Shown here in pieces: positions 1-5,961 of a DNA stretch of 5,961 nucleotides; position 1 is the first letter of the stretch, and each line of letters starts with the position of its first letter. The translations under genes were made by a program, and so were the position numbers. Under the pieces are notes generated by a model, which was given only the letters and a program-made list of their open reading frames with translations, had not been told where the DNA came from and searched no databases. Origin of the DNA: Verrucomicrobiota bacterium (GTDB lineage: Bacteria > Verrucomicrobiota > Verrucomicrobiia > Verrucomicrobiales > Verrucomicrobiaceae). The stretch covers positions 1 to 5,961 of the forward strand of contig JAIOQF010000097.1 in assembly GCA_021413535.1 (NCBI GenBank), given 5' to 3'.

Positions 1-256
1 TTTAATTAAATGGTGGATTTTGATGTCACGATGTCGGTGCGCTTTTCAGTTGAGATGAACATGCTACACAATGGGGTCGTCATCTGCGATGGGGTCTAAC
101 CCTACGTTTCCAGCACGACGTTGCTGCGTTACAAAAGGGCAAAACATTGTGCGATACGGACGTGAATCGGCTTTCTGGGTAGGGTTATGCCCCATGGAGA
201 AGCAAAACAAAAACGCCACACTGAGATCAACCAAACTTAGCCAACTCCATATCAAA
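1..256. other. Non-coding leader region upstream of the OmpA-like gene
   Basis: No supported gene lies here. The frame of the downstream OmpA-like gene stays open back to an ATG at 71, and another in-frame ATG sits at 194. The extra residues these would add look random, are rich in Cys and Arg, and would bury the signal peptide, so the stretch is taken as untranslated. It begins AT-rich (TTTAATTAAA at 1-10). It contains an 8-bp direct repeat ATGGGGTC (71-78 and 89-96) and a large inverted repeat described separately. No convincing -35/-10 pair was found. Confidence 0.6.
89..195. repeat. Imperfect 17-bp inverted repeat enclosing a possible multi-branched hairpin
   Basis: The left arm, ATGGGGTCTAACCCTAC (89-105), is complementary to the right arm, GTAGGGTTATGCCCCAT (179-195), at 15 of 17 positions. 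As + strand RNA, 16 of 17 positions pair if the U95-G189 wobble is counted, leaving only C96/U188 unpaired. The 73-nt interior holds a smaller hairpin, CAGCA (111-115) with TGCTG (122-126) around a 6-nt loop, and a weak CGAT/ATCG pair (152-155 with 166-169). Each arm is also a small palindrome (GGGT-CTA-ACCC at 92-102). The element ends 61 nt before the OmpA-like start codon. It could be a structured 5' leader, a MITE or REP-like relic, or a divergent operator. No target-site duplication is obvious. The repeat is seen directly; its function is unknown. Confidence 0.6.
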
Positions 257-979
257 ATGAAATCCCCTCTGCTTCTGCTTATCCTCCTTTCTACGGTTCA
301 AATTCCCTTGTTTGCCCAAGTCATCGTCGTTGAGCCTGCTCCGGCACCAACTCGTGTCGTCATTCAAGGAGCGCGACCTGCCGCGCGCCCAGTAGATACA
401 GTTGTATTGCGCGGTCGCTTGTCTGTCGCCCCCAAGGTGGTGATCGTAACTCCGGCTCCGACGCCTGCACCCGCTCCGCAGGAGATTGTGAAGACCACAA
501 AAACAACCACCGTGGTAGATACTCCGGGCAGGCCGCTTCGGGTTTACAACTCGGAGCGCAGTGTGGTCGTGGTGGAAGATCAGGGCCAAACCCGTGAATT
601 GCAATATGTGACGCTGCCGGTTTTGTTTGTGAAGTCCACTGCTGAACTGCTCGACACCGAATCACGCGCTGCTCTTGATCAAGTAGCAGGCGTGATCTTG
701 GAAGTGAGCAAAACGGACCCGGGCGCGCAGTTTGACATCGAAGGCCACACCAGCACCGAGGGCACTGACGAGTTCAATATGTCGCTCTCAGCCGCACGCG
801 CTCAGCGCGTGTATGACGAACTTACCCAGCGATATCATGTGCCGGCCAACGCACTAAGCGCTCATGGTTACGGCGAAAACTTCCCCGCGTTTCCCGACGG
901 GACGGAAGAGATTGCATGGCTTGAGGTCTGGACTTCGTGTTGTGCGACCTCATCCCTTCTACAAGCCTTCCATGAATAA
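257..979 (+). CDS. OmpA-family peptidoglycan-associated envelope protein with atypical C-terminus
   Basis: This is a predicted 240-residue exported protein of the OmpA C-terminal-like family, whose members tether the outer membrane to peptidoglycan. The ATG at 257 is chosen because it opens a clear signal peptide: Lys2, a leucine-rich core at residues 5-18, and a likely cut after LFA (residue 20). Residues 21-76 are rich in Pro, Val and Ala (PAPAP, PTPAPAP), suggesting a flexible spacer. The OmpA-like domain runs from about residue 117, with FDIEGHTSTEG at 159-169, LSAARAQRV at 177-185 and HGYGE at 203-207. R181 aligns with the peptidoglycan-binding Arg256 of E. coli OmpA, but the partner Asp241 is replaced by S166. 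After GTEE (215-218) the usual final strand (RRVxVVR) is missing and the tail WTSCCATSSLLQAFHE is unlike the family, which suggests a frameshift near 926-935. There is no Shine-Dalgarno sequence. The stop overlaps the next gene's start by 8 nt. Family assignment is firm; binding activity is uncertain. Confidence 0.85.
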   Translation: MKSPLLLLILLSTVQIPLFAQVIVVEPAPAPTRVVIQGARPAARPVDTVVLRGRLSVAPKVVIVTPAPTPAPAPQEIVKTTKTTTVVDTPGRPLRVYNSERSVVVVEDQGQTRELQYVTLPVLFVKSTAELLDTESRAALDQVAGVILEVSKTDPGAQFDIEGHTSTEGTDEFNMSLSAARAQRVYDELTQRYHVPANALSAHGYGENFPAFPDGTEEIAWLEVWTSCCATSSLLQAFHE

Positions 980-2048
980 ACGGCTCCCGACTTTTATTGC
1001 CTTATTTGCTCTTGCGTCTTTTCCAGCGTCCGCAGTGATCCCAGACCCGCTGCCCAAAGCACCCGAGCCAGTCGATGGTATTCTGCGGCTTCAAATTTTT
1101 TTGGATGGTCAGCTTTTTGGACCGGGGCAGCTGGATGGTCGTCCAGGAGAGTTCACGATCAAGGCCCTGAAACGTTATCAACGGTCACGAGGCCTCCCCG
1201 AGACGGAGTTGGAGTCGCATACCTTGGACCTTGCGAGCGTGTCGCAGAACTATACGACCTACACGATCAGAGACGAAGACCTGAAGTTCGTAGGCGATTT
1301 GCCCAGCAGGCCCTCTGCCCAGAGCAAGAAGAAATACTTGCCGTATGACTCGCCCCTTGAATTCTTAACCGAGCGCTTTCACAGCTCACCTCAACTGATC
1401 GAGTTCATCAACCGGCCGATCAAGATGAGCGCCTTGAAGCCGGGTGATGTGGTGAAAGTGCCGAACGTGCAGCCTTTCATGATCGAAGATCTTACCCAGA
1501 TTGCGAAACTTCCTGAGATCCCTGCATACCAAAGCCGCGTCATCAAAATCGATACGCGAGAGAAGATGCTCGATCTTTATGAAGGCGAGAAGCTGCTCGC
1601 CAGCGTCCCCATCACGCCCGGCAGCGGTCACCTTGGAACACCGCCCGGCACCTGGCGTATTGTTGACATCGCACAAATGCCGACCTTCCGGTGGGACAAG
1701 AGCGTGCTGGAGTATGGCGTGCGCAGTAATGATTACTACGAGTTGCCTGTTGGCCCGAACAATCCCGTCGGCATCATGTGGATCGGCCTTAACCGGCCCG
1801 GCATCGGCATTCACGGGACGAATCAGCCGCAGACGATCGGTCGCAGCGCCAGCCACGGCTGCATGAGGACCGCGAACTGGGACATCGTTCGCCTGTCGAA
1901 GATGATCACCAGAGGCATGGTCGTGATCATTGTAGGACCTGCTGCAGCGCCGCGGCCTGTCTATGCGAATAGCAAAACCGAATCGCAGGCTCCTCCCGTT
2001 GTGAGCCCCGAGCCAAAGCGCAGATTTAAGTGGTTCTGGCAAAAATAG
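972..2048 (+). CDS. Exported L,D-transpeptidase (YkuD/ErfK family) with peptidoglycan-binding-like and LysM-like regions
   Basis: This is a 358-residue periplasmic L,D-transpeptidase. The family uses a catalytic Cys to make 3-3 crosslinks in peptidoglycan or to attach proteins to it. The ATG at 972 begins a signal peptide (MNKR, hydrophobic core 8-15, likely cut after ASA at residue 21). Residues 37-76 resemble a PG_binding_1 repeat (LDGRPGEFTIKALKRYQ at 54-70). Residues 127-166 look LysM-like (EFLTERFHSS, LKPGDVVKVPNV). The YkuD domain spans about 189-322, with GTPPGTW at 222-228, IHG including H281, and the signature SHGCMR at 294-299, with catalytic Cys297 and the conserved His295 and Arg299. 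The spacing of 16 residues from H281 to C297 fits the family. The tail (323-358) is proline-rich and then basic, ending RRFKWFWQK. No Shine-Dalgarno precedes the start, and the 8-nt overlap with the upstream gene suggests translational coupling. The catalytic motif is intact, so activity is likely; whether it crosslinks or anchors proteins cannot be told. Confidence 0.93.
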   Translation: MNKRLPTFIALFALASFPASAVIPDPLPKAPEPVDGILRLQIFLDGQLFGPGQLDGRPGEFTIKALKRYQRSRGLPETELESHTLDLASVSQNYTTYTIRDEDLKFVGDLPSRPSAQSKKKYLPYDSPLEFLTERFHSSPQLIEFINRPIKMSALKPGDVVKVPNVQPFMIEDLTQIAKLPEIPAYQSRVIKIDTREKMLDLYEGEKLLASVPITPGSGHLGTPPGTWRIVDIAQMPTFRWDKSVLEYGVRSNDYYELPVGPNNPVGIMWIGLNRPGIGIHGTNQPQTIGRSASHGCMRTANWDIVRLSKMITRGMVVIIVGPAAAPRPVYANSKTESQAPPVVSPEPKRRFKWFWQK

Positions 2049-2112
2049 TCTGTCGCATAAAAGTTTTACCATACAACAGCAGTGCGCGTCGAAGCCCGCT
2101 TGATTTCGCCCC

Positions 2113-4515
2113 ATGCCCACTCCCAAAATCAAAACCAGCGCGGCTGATGCGCTTGTCGGTATCTGGACCTTGATGCTGACAGGGTTCGTCGTCGCGACGC
2201 TCTATTTTGCGCGCGAACTGCTCATTCCGCTCGCGCTGTCGGCTCTGCTCACCTTTCTCCTTTCGCCGCTGGTCACGCGCCTGGAACGGTGGATCGGCCG
2301 CATTGCGGCGGTGTTGTTGATGGTGGCGTTGATCTTCACCGGCTTCGGTGCGGCTGGCTGGATGCTGACCCGGCAGCTGGTCGATCTTGCGACGAAATTG
2401 CCCGAATATAAGGGCAACATTGTCACCAAAATACACGCCTTCGACACTCCCAAGGGCGGCGTATTCACGAAGATCTCGGAGACCGTCGAGGAGTTGAAAA
2501 AGGAATTGCCCGGGGGATCAGCACCCATCTCTCCAACGATTACGCAGGAGCTTGGCAAACCTGACACCGCTGTCGCCACTCCCGCAGGTTCCTCGGCGCC
2601 TTCAGTGCCCGTGCGTGTGGTCGAGAGTTCGAAGGCGAACCCGTTCGAGCTGGTGCAGCTCATCATCGCACCGCTCCTCGGGCCGTTGGGCGTGGCGGCG
2701 CTCGTTCTGGTGCTGGTCATTTGCATGCTCTTCCAGCGCGAAGATTTGCGCAGCCGGCTTATCCGGCTCATCGGCCAAGGGCGAATCAGCGCCACGACGC
2801 GCGCCATGGACGATGCGGGCCAGCGCGTTTCGCGTTACCTGCTCATGCAGCTCCTCGTGAACGTGACCTACGGCACGGTGATCGCCATTGGCCTTTATTT
2901 CATCGGCGTGCCCAATGCCATGCTCTGGGGCGCGTTCGGAACGGTGCTGCGTTTTATTCCTTACATCGGGCCGTGGATCGCGACGATTTTTCCCACGCTC
3001 CTCGCACTGGCAGTCTCCCCACACTGGACGATGCCCCTGCTCACGATCGCGCTTTTCGCCGTGCTCGAACTGCTTCTCAACAACGTGATGGAACCGCTGC
3101 TCTACGGCGCGCACACCGGGGTTTCCACCATCGCACTGATTATGGGAGCGGTGTTCTGGACGTGGATGTGGGGACCTCTTGGCCTCGTGCTCGCGACTCC
3201 GCTCACCGTCTGCCTCGTAGTCATGGGGAGGCATGTCCCGCGCCTGAGTTTCCTCAGCATCATTCTCAGCGATGAAGAAGCGCTTACTCCCGCTGAAGAT
3301 TGCTACCACCGGCTGCTCACGCCTGGAGACCGCGACGAACTCGAGCTGGTCGAGAGTTATTTGAAAGTGAACTCGCTGACCGCGCTTTACGACTCCGTTT
3401 TCATCCCGGTGCTTACTGCTGCGGAGACCGATGCTCGCTCGGATCTGCTGGAACCCGAGCAGCTCATTTACGTGGAGCAAAGCATGCGCGACATCATCGA
3501 AGACCTTGGCACGCGCCCCACAGTCCCGGCGAAAATTACGGAGGACTCTGCTGAAGTAGTGGCTGGTGATGTGCCCTGTGCGCTACCGCCGGACTGCCGC
3601 ATCTACTGCCTGCCCGCCCGCGCGGATCGCGATGAGCTGGCCGGCGCCATGCTCGTGCAACTGGCTCGCCAGCAAGGCTTCGGTGCGCAAAATGCCCCGG
3701 CCCAACTCGTCGCGGGCGAGTTGCTCGGGCTGGCCGAAAAAGCGGACGTGGATGTTGTCTGCATTTCAGTCGTGGCTCCGTCCACCGTGATCCATGCACG
3801 TTATCTTTGTCTAAAATTGCGCGCGCTATTGCCGAAACAAAAGATCGTGATCGGCCTCTGGGGCGCAACCGAAGATCTAACCGAAGCCACCAAACGCTTG
3901 CGCGACTCAGGTGCCGATGAAGTGGTCACCACGCTGGCGGAAGCGCTCGTAAAAATTGCCAAATTTGCACCACTGCTGGCCGAAGAGATGACGCCTGCGC
4001 CGATCCCTGAGGACGAGGAGGAGCGCCTCGCAGCCCTCTTCGAATTGAACCTGCTCGACACAGAAGCAGAGCCAGTCTTCGACCGCATCACGGCGAAGCT
4101 CGCGCGGGTCTTCGAAGTGCCTATCGCTCTCATCACATTCGTTGATCGCGACCGGCAGTTTTTCAAATCACAGACCGGCCTTTCCGAGGATCTCGCCAAA
4201 GCGCGTCAGACGCCGCGCAACGTCTCGGCATGTGGACATGTGGTTGCGAAAAATCAAGTGATGGTCATTGAAGACTTGGCGCGCGATCGCCGTTTTGCCA
4301 ACAACCCCTTGTTCAAGGAACACGGCATACGATTCTACGCGGGAGTTCCTATTCTTGCACCCAATGGCCAGCCCATCGGCTCGCTCTGCCTGATGGACAT
4401 GAAGCCGCGCCAGGTCACCGAGCGCGAAAAGCGACTGCTTCAGGAATATGCCAGCGAAGTCATGGAAGAAATCGCGCGCCGGGCTCCAGTGCGTCAGTGC
4501 GCGACCACAGCATGA
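2113..4515 (+). CDS. AI-2E/PerM-family transporter fused to a B12-binding-like domain and a C-terminal GAF domain
   Basis: This is an 800-residue inner-membrane protein with three parts. Residues 1-378 are an AI-2E transporter family (UPF0118/PerM) permease: hydrophobic segments at about 14-33, 36-52, 62-84, 180-206, 243-265, 268-300, 305-326 and 337-372. It has the family motifs RFIPYIGPW (280-288) and EPLLYGAHTGVS (327-338), then WTWMWGPLGLVLATPLT (349-365). The soluble stretch at 85-178 separates segments 3 and 4. Residues 379-490 are mostly helical and acidic. Residues 491-618 resemble a cobalamin-binding Rossmann fold (VDVVCISVVAPSTV, IVIGLWGA, DSGADEVVTTLAEAL) but lack the DxHxxG motif that ligates cobalamin. 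Residues 638-788 are a GAF domain of the type often found before diguanylate cyclases (LLDTEAEPVFDRIT, VDRDRQFFKSQTGL, IRFYAGVPI, GSLCLMD). No output domain follows it. Characterised family members export AI-2 or act as ion antiporters, so the substrate here is unknown. The soluble domains may sense a signal that gates transport; that is inference. No Shine-Dalgarno precedes the ATG. Confidence 0.9.
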   Translation: MPTPKIKTSAADALVGIWTLMLTGFVVATLYFARELLIPLALSALLTFLLSPLVTRLERWIGRIAAVLLMVALIFTGFGAAGWMLTRQLVDLATKLPEYKGNIVTKIHAFDTPKGGVFTKISETVEELKKELPGGSAPISPTITQELGKPDTAVATPAGSSAPSVPVRVVESSKANPFELVQLIIAPLLGPLGVAALVLVLVICMLFQREDLRSRLIRLIGQGRISATTRAMDDAGQRVSRYLLMQLLVNVTYGTVIAIGLYFIGVPNAMLWGAFGTVLRFIPYIGPWIATIFPTLLALAVSPHWTMPLLTIALFAVLELLLNNVMEPLLYGAHTGVSTIALIMGAVFWTWMWGPLGLVLATPLTVCLVVMGRHVPRLSFLSIILSDEEALTPAEDCYHRLLTPGDRDELELVESYLKVNSLTALYDSVFIPVLTAAETDARSDLLEPEQLIYVEQSMRDIIEDLGTRPTVPAKITEDSAEVVAGDVPCALPPDCRIYCLPARADRDELAGAMLVQLARQQGFGAQNAPAQLVAGELLGLAEKADVDVVCISVVAPSTVIHARYLCLKLRALLPKQKIVIGLWGATEDLTEATKRLRDSGADEVVTTLAEALVKIAKFAPLLAEEMTPAPIPEDEEERLAALFELNLLDTEAEPVFDRITAKLARVFEVPIALITFVDRDRQFFKSQTGLSEDLAKARQTPRNVSACGHVVAKNQVMVIEDLARDRRFANNPLFKEHGIRFYAGVPILAPNGQPIGSLCLMDMKPRQVTEREKRLLQEYASEVMEEIARRAPVRQCATTA

Positions 4516-4533
4516 GCTGCACCACTTTGAAAT

Positions 4534-4552
4534 AGCATCGAGACTCAATGCT
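4534..4552 (-). terminator. Weak hairpin over the stop codon of the MFS gene, between convergent genes
   Basis: A 19-nt near-palindrome runs from AGCAT (4534-4538) to ATGCT (4548-4552), with GAG/CTC inside it. Read as - strand RNA it forms an 8-bp stem, one pair being a U-G wobble, closed by a 3-nt loop. Read as + strand RNA the wobble becomes a C/A mismatch, so the hairpin better serves the MFS transcript. It includes the MFS stop codon (4545-4547). Only a short T run (ATTTC) follows on the - strand, so this is at best a weak intrinsic terminator. It is the only candidate in the 29-bp convergent gap (4516-4544). Confidence 0.28.
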
Positions 4553-5891
4553 GAACTTCCTCAGGGGCAAACGAAGAAGGCCGGAAAAAGAAAGCAAGCA
4601 GCACCATGGCGAGCACGGACAAGCCTGCGGGCACCAGGAAAAGGTGCGTCCAGTCCATTGACTTGTCCGCAAGTGTAAATTTCTCGATGCCAAAATAGAT
4701 CCAGAAGATTTTGCACGCGATGTCACCCAGCCCGAATATCATGAGATTGAACAAACCCTGGGCGCTGGTGCGGATGTCGGTCGGGCAATTTTTCTCCACA
4801 TAAATATAGATGGTCGCAAAATAGAACGCGTAGCAAATGCCATGGATCATCTGCACCGTGACCATGAGCCATTGATGCTCGGGCAGGTAGGCATACACCA
4901 AAAAGCGCAGGGTGTGTCCGGCGATACCCATGATCATGGTGATGCGCCAGCCGAGTTTCTTCAGCGTGATGCCGAGAATGAACATCGTGAGAATTTCCGC
5001 AATCTGGCCCACGCTCATGACCGCCTGCGTCCAGTTGGCCGGTATGCCCACGGAGGCGCTTTTCAAGAAGCTGTCGGTAAAGAAGAAATAGGTGTTGTGA
5101 ATGAATGAGTCGATGAATGTCACGATCCAAAGCAGGAACACCACCGGATGCCTGAGCACGCCGAATGCCTTGACGAAGGCGAGCGACTCTCCCTTGGCGC
5201 CCTTTCTGGGCGGGGTGTGCGGCAGCGTCAGACTGAATGCGGCCAGCACGAGTGAAGCGATGCCGGCAACGATATAAGTCCATCGCGTCCCGGCGATCAG
5301 CTTGTCTCCTGTCAGTGGACTTCCGAAAGCTGTGCCCAGCCATGCGACAAAACCCGAGGTTTTAGCATCCGCCATTTTCTGCGCCACAGAACTCCAATCC
5401 ACCAGCAGAAAAATAAACGGCCAGGCCGCGAGGATCCATCCAACGGTTCCCCCCATACGGACAAAGCCGAATTCTTTCGCGGCATCCTTGATGTTGGCGA
5501 AAACAAGAGTGTTGGCGATCGACATGGTCGGCACGTAGAAAAAACAGTGGACGCACATCAGCAGGAAAAAGGGCCAGAAAGCGGCCTTGTGAGTGATGGC
5601 ATCCGGTTGAATGAAACCGAGCGCGAGGATCGCGATGCCTGAAACCAGATGACTGAATGCCATGAACTTTTCCGCTGCAAAGTTACGGTCCGCGAACTGA
5701 TTGCTGAAGAACATGCCCACAATTGCGGCCACCGGAAAAGCGAGCAAAATCGCCAGCTGTTCATTGCCTGTGAAGCCGATGGCAGGCAGATAACCAAAAA
5801 TTTTAGGCAGCCAAGCCCCCCAGATGAAAAACTCGAGGACCATCATGAAAAAGAGTTTTTTGCCGGGCGGGTTCGAGGGTGCGTTGCTCAT
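4545..5891 (-). CDS. MFS transporter of the nucleoside:H+ symporter (NupG-like) family
   Basis: This is a 448-residue inner-membrane carrier predicted to import nucleosides, or a related solute, with protons. The ATG at 5889-5891 is chosen over a TTG at 5939: the 16 residues that would be added look non-coding, while MSNAPSNPPGKK followed by a hydrophobic helix is a normal MFS start. The length is close to that of E. coli NupG, and several blocks match that family as I recall it: FFIWGAWLP (21-29), VPTMSIANT (120-128), VRMGGTVGWILA (144-155), LTLPHTPP (221-228), MSVGQIAEILT (292-302), and IYVEKNCPTDIRTSAQGLFN (363-382, compared with NupG VFVEKEVSPAIRASAQGMF). Hydrophobic segments spread along the protein fit about 12 helices. 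An insert near 165-200 (after FLLVDWSS) lengthens the loop before helix 6. The gene is convergent with the permease gene and appears to be transcribed alone. Substrate specificity cannot be read from the sequence; related carriers include xanthosine and other nucleoside transporters. No Shine-Dalgarno is visible. Confidence 0.88.
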   Translation of the reverse strand: MSNAPSNPPGKKLFFMMVLEFFIWGAWLPKIFGYLPAIGFTGNEQLAILLAFPVAAIVGMFFSNQFADRNFAAEKFMAFSHLVSGIAILALGFIQPDAITHKAAFWPFFLLMCVHCFFYVPTMSIANTLVFANIKDAAKEFGFVRMGGTVGWILAAWPFIFLLVDWSSVAQKMADAKTSGFVAWLGTAFGSPLTGDKLIAGTRWTYIVAGIASLVLAAFSLTLPHTPPRKGAKGESLAFVKAFGVLRHPVVFLLWIVTFIDSFIHNTYFFFTDSFLKSASVGIPANWTQAVMSVGQIAEILTMFILGITLKKLGWRITMIMGIAGHTLRFLVYAYLPEHQWLMVTVQMIHGICYAFYFATIYIYVEKNCPTDIRTSAQGLFNLMIFGLGDIACKIFWIYFGIEKFTLADKSMDWTHLFLVPAGLSVLAMVLLAFFFRPSSFAPEEVQH

Positions 5892-5930
5892 GGTTGTAGG
5901 GAGTGGGCAGGAAATGAATCCATTGTGAGA

Positions 5931-5953
5931 GGAATTCAAGGATTATGAATTCC
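5931..5953 (-). promoter_or_regulatory. GGAATTC dyad surrounding a possible -10 box upstream of the MFS gene
   Basis: A perfect 7-bp inverted repeat, GGAATTC (5931-5937) and GAATTCC (5947-5953), is separated by 9 bp. It lies 40-62 nt upstream of the MFS start codon. On the - strand the spacer and its edge contain CATAAT (5942-5947), five of six matches to a sigma-70 -10 hexamer. The matching -35 box would fall beyond the window edge, so it cannot be tested here. Such a dyad could be a repressor site overlapping the promoter. The repeat is seen directly; promoter and operator roles are inferred. Confidence 0.3.
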
Positions 5954-5961
5954 CTTTCCTC

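Noticed and set aside
129..158. Possible promoter TTACAA...GATACG upstream of the OmpA-like gene
   Set aside because: The hexamers match the sigma-70 consensus too poorly, and the site lies inside the inverted repeat.
71..256. N-terminal extension of the OmpA-like gene from ATG 71 or ATG 194
   Set aside because: The added residues would place the signal peptide inside the protein and do not resemble a domain. ATG 257 directly opens a normal signal peptide.
864..971. N-terminal extension of the L,D-transpeptidase from ATG 864
   Set aside because: It overlaps the conserved OmpA-like domain in another frame and would bury the signal peptide that starts at 972. The LRVVRP segment in it is better explained as a displaced OmpA-like ending.
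2049..2112. Possible terminator or promoter between the L,D-transpeptidase and permease genes
   Set aside because: No stable hairpin with a T run and no convincing -35/-10 pair could be found by eye in these 64 nt.
1386..2132. Open frame of 248 codons on the - strand opposite the L,D-transpeptidase
   Set aside because: It is antisense to the catalytic YkuD domain, with low-complexity His/Arg-rich content and no recognisable motif.
2602..3480. Long open frame (292 codons) on the - strand inside the permease gene
   Set aside because: Its translation is rich in His, Arg and Glu with no domain, and it lies antisense to conserved transporter motifs. It is an antisense shadow of a GC-rich gene.
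4448..4678. Small + strand open frame of 76 codons after the permease gene
   Set aside because: It overlaps the ends of both the permease and MFS genes and has Lys/Arg-rich content with no motif or start signal.
4723..5343. Open frame of 206 codons on the - strand in another frame of the MFS gene
   Set aside because: It overlaps the conserved NupG-like helices in a different frame and is His/Arg-rich with no membrane pattern.
5892..5939. TTG start at 5939 for the MFS gene
   Set aside because: It adds 16 residues with no membrane or family similarity, and it falls in the likely promoter region. The ATG at 5891 gives a standard MFS N-terminus.

Overview
The window reads as ordinary chromosomal DNA from a moderately GC-rich, double-membraned bacterium. 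The best guess is Verrucomicrobiota or a related PVC lineage. The hints are the style of the OmpA-like domain (GHTSTEG motif, valine/proline-rich N-terminal region), a NupG-like MFS carrier, and the absence of a recognisable Shine-Dalgarno sequence before all four genes. This assignment is inference; no rRNA or other marker gene is present.

Layout: positions 1-256 hold no supported gene but contain a striking imperfect inverted repeat (arms 89-105 and 179-195) that would fold into a long stem just upstream of the first gene. Two exported envelope proteins follow on the + strand: an OmpA-like protein (257-979) and an L,D-transpeptidase (972-2048). Their reading frames overlap by 8 nt. After a 64-nt gap comes a large + strand gene (2113-4515) for a multidomain membrane protein: an AI-2E/PerM-type permease, then a B12-binding-like Rossmann domain, then a C-terminal GAF domain. 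A nucleoside:H+ symporter-type MFS gene (4545-5891) converges on it from the - strand. Its promoter region at the right edge carries a GGAATTC dyad around a possible -10 box.

The first two genes make a plausible cell-wall pair: a peptidoglycan-associated OmpA-like protein and an enzyme that crosslinks peptidoglycan or attaches proteins to it. The permease gene may be co-transcribed with them, since no terminator is visible in the gap, but nothing links its function to theirs. The MFS gene is an independent unit.

No defence system, CRISPR array, RNA gene or complete mobile element is visible. The points most worth a second look are the permease/B12-like/GAF fusion, the apparently frameshifted C-terminus of the OmpA-like protein, and the inverted repeat upstream of it.
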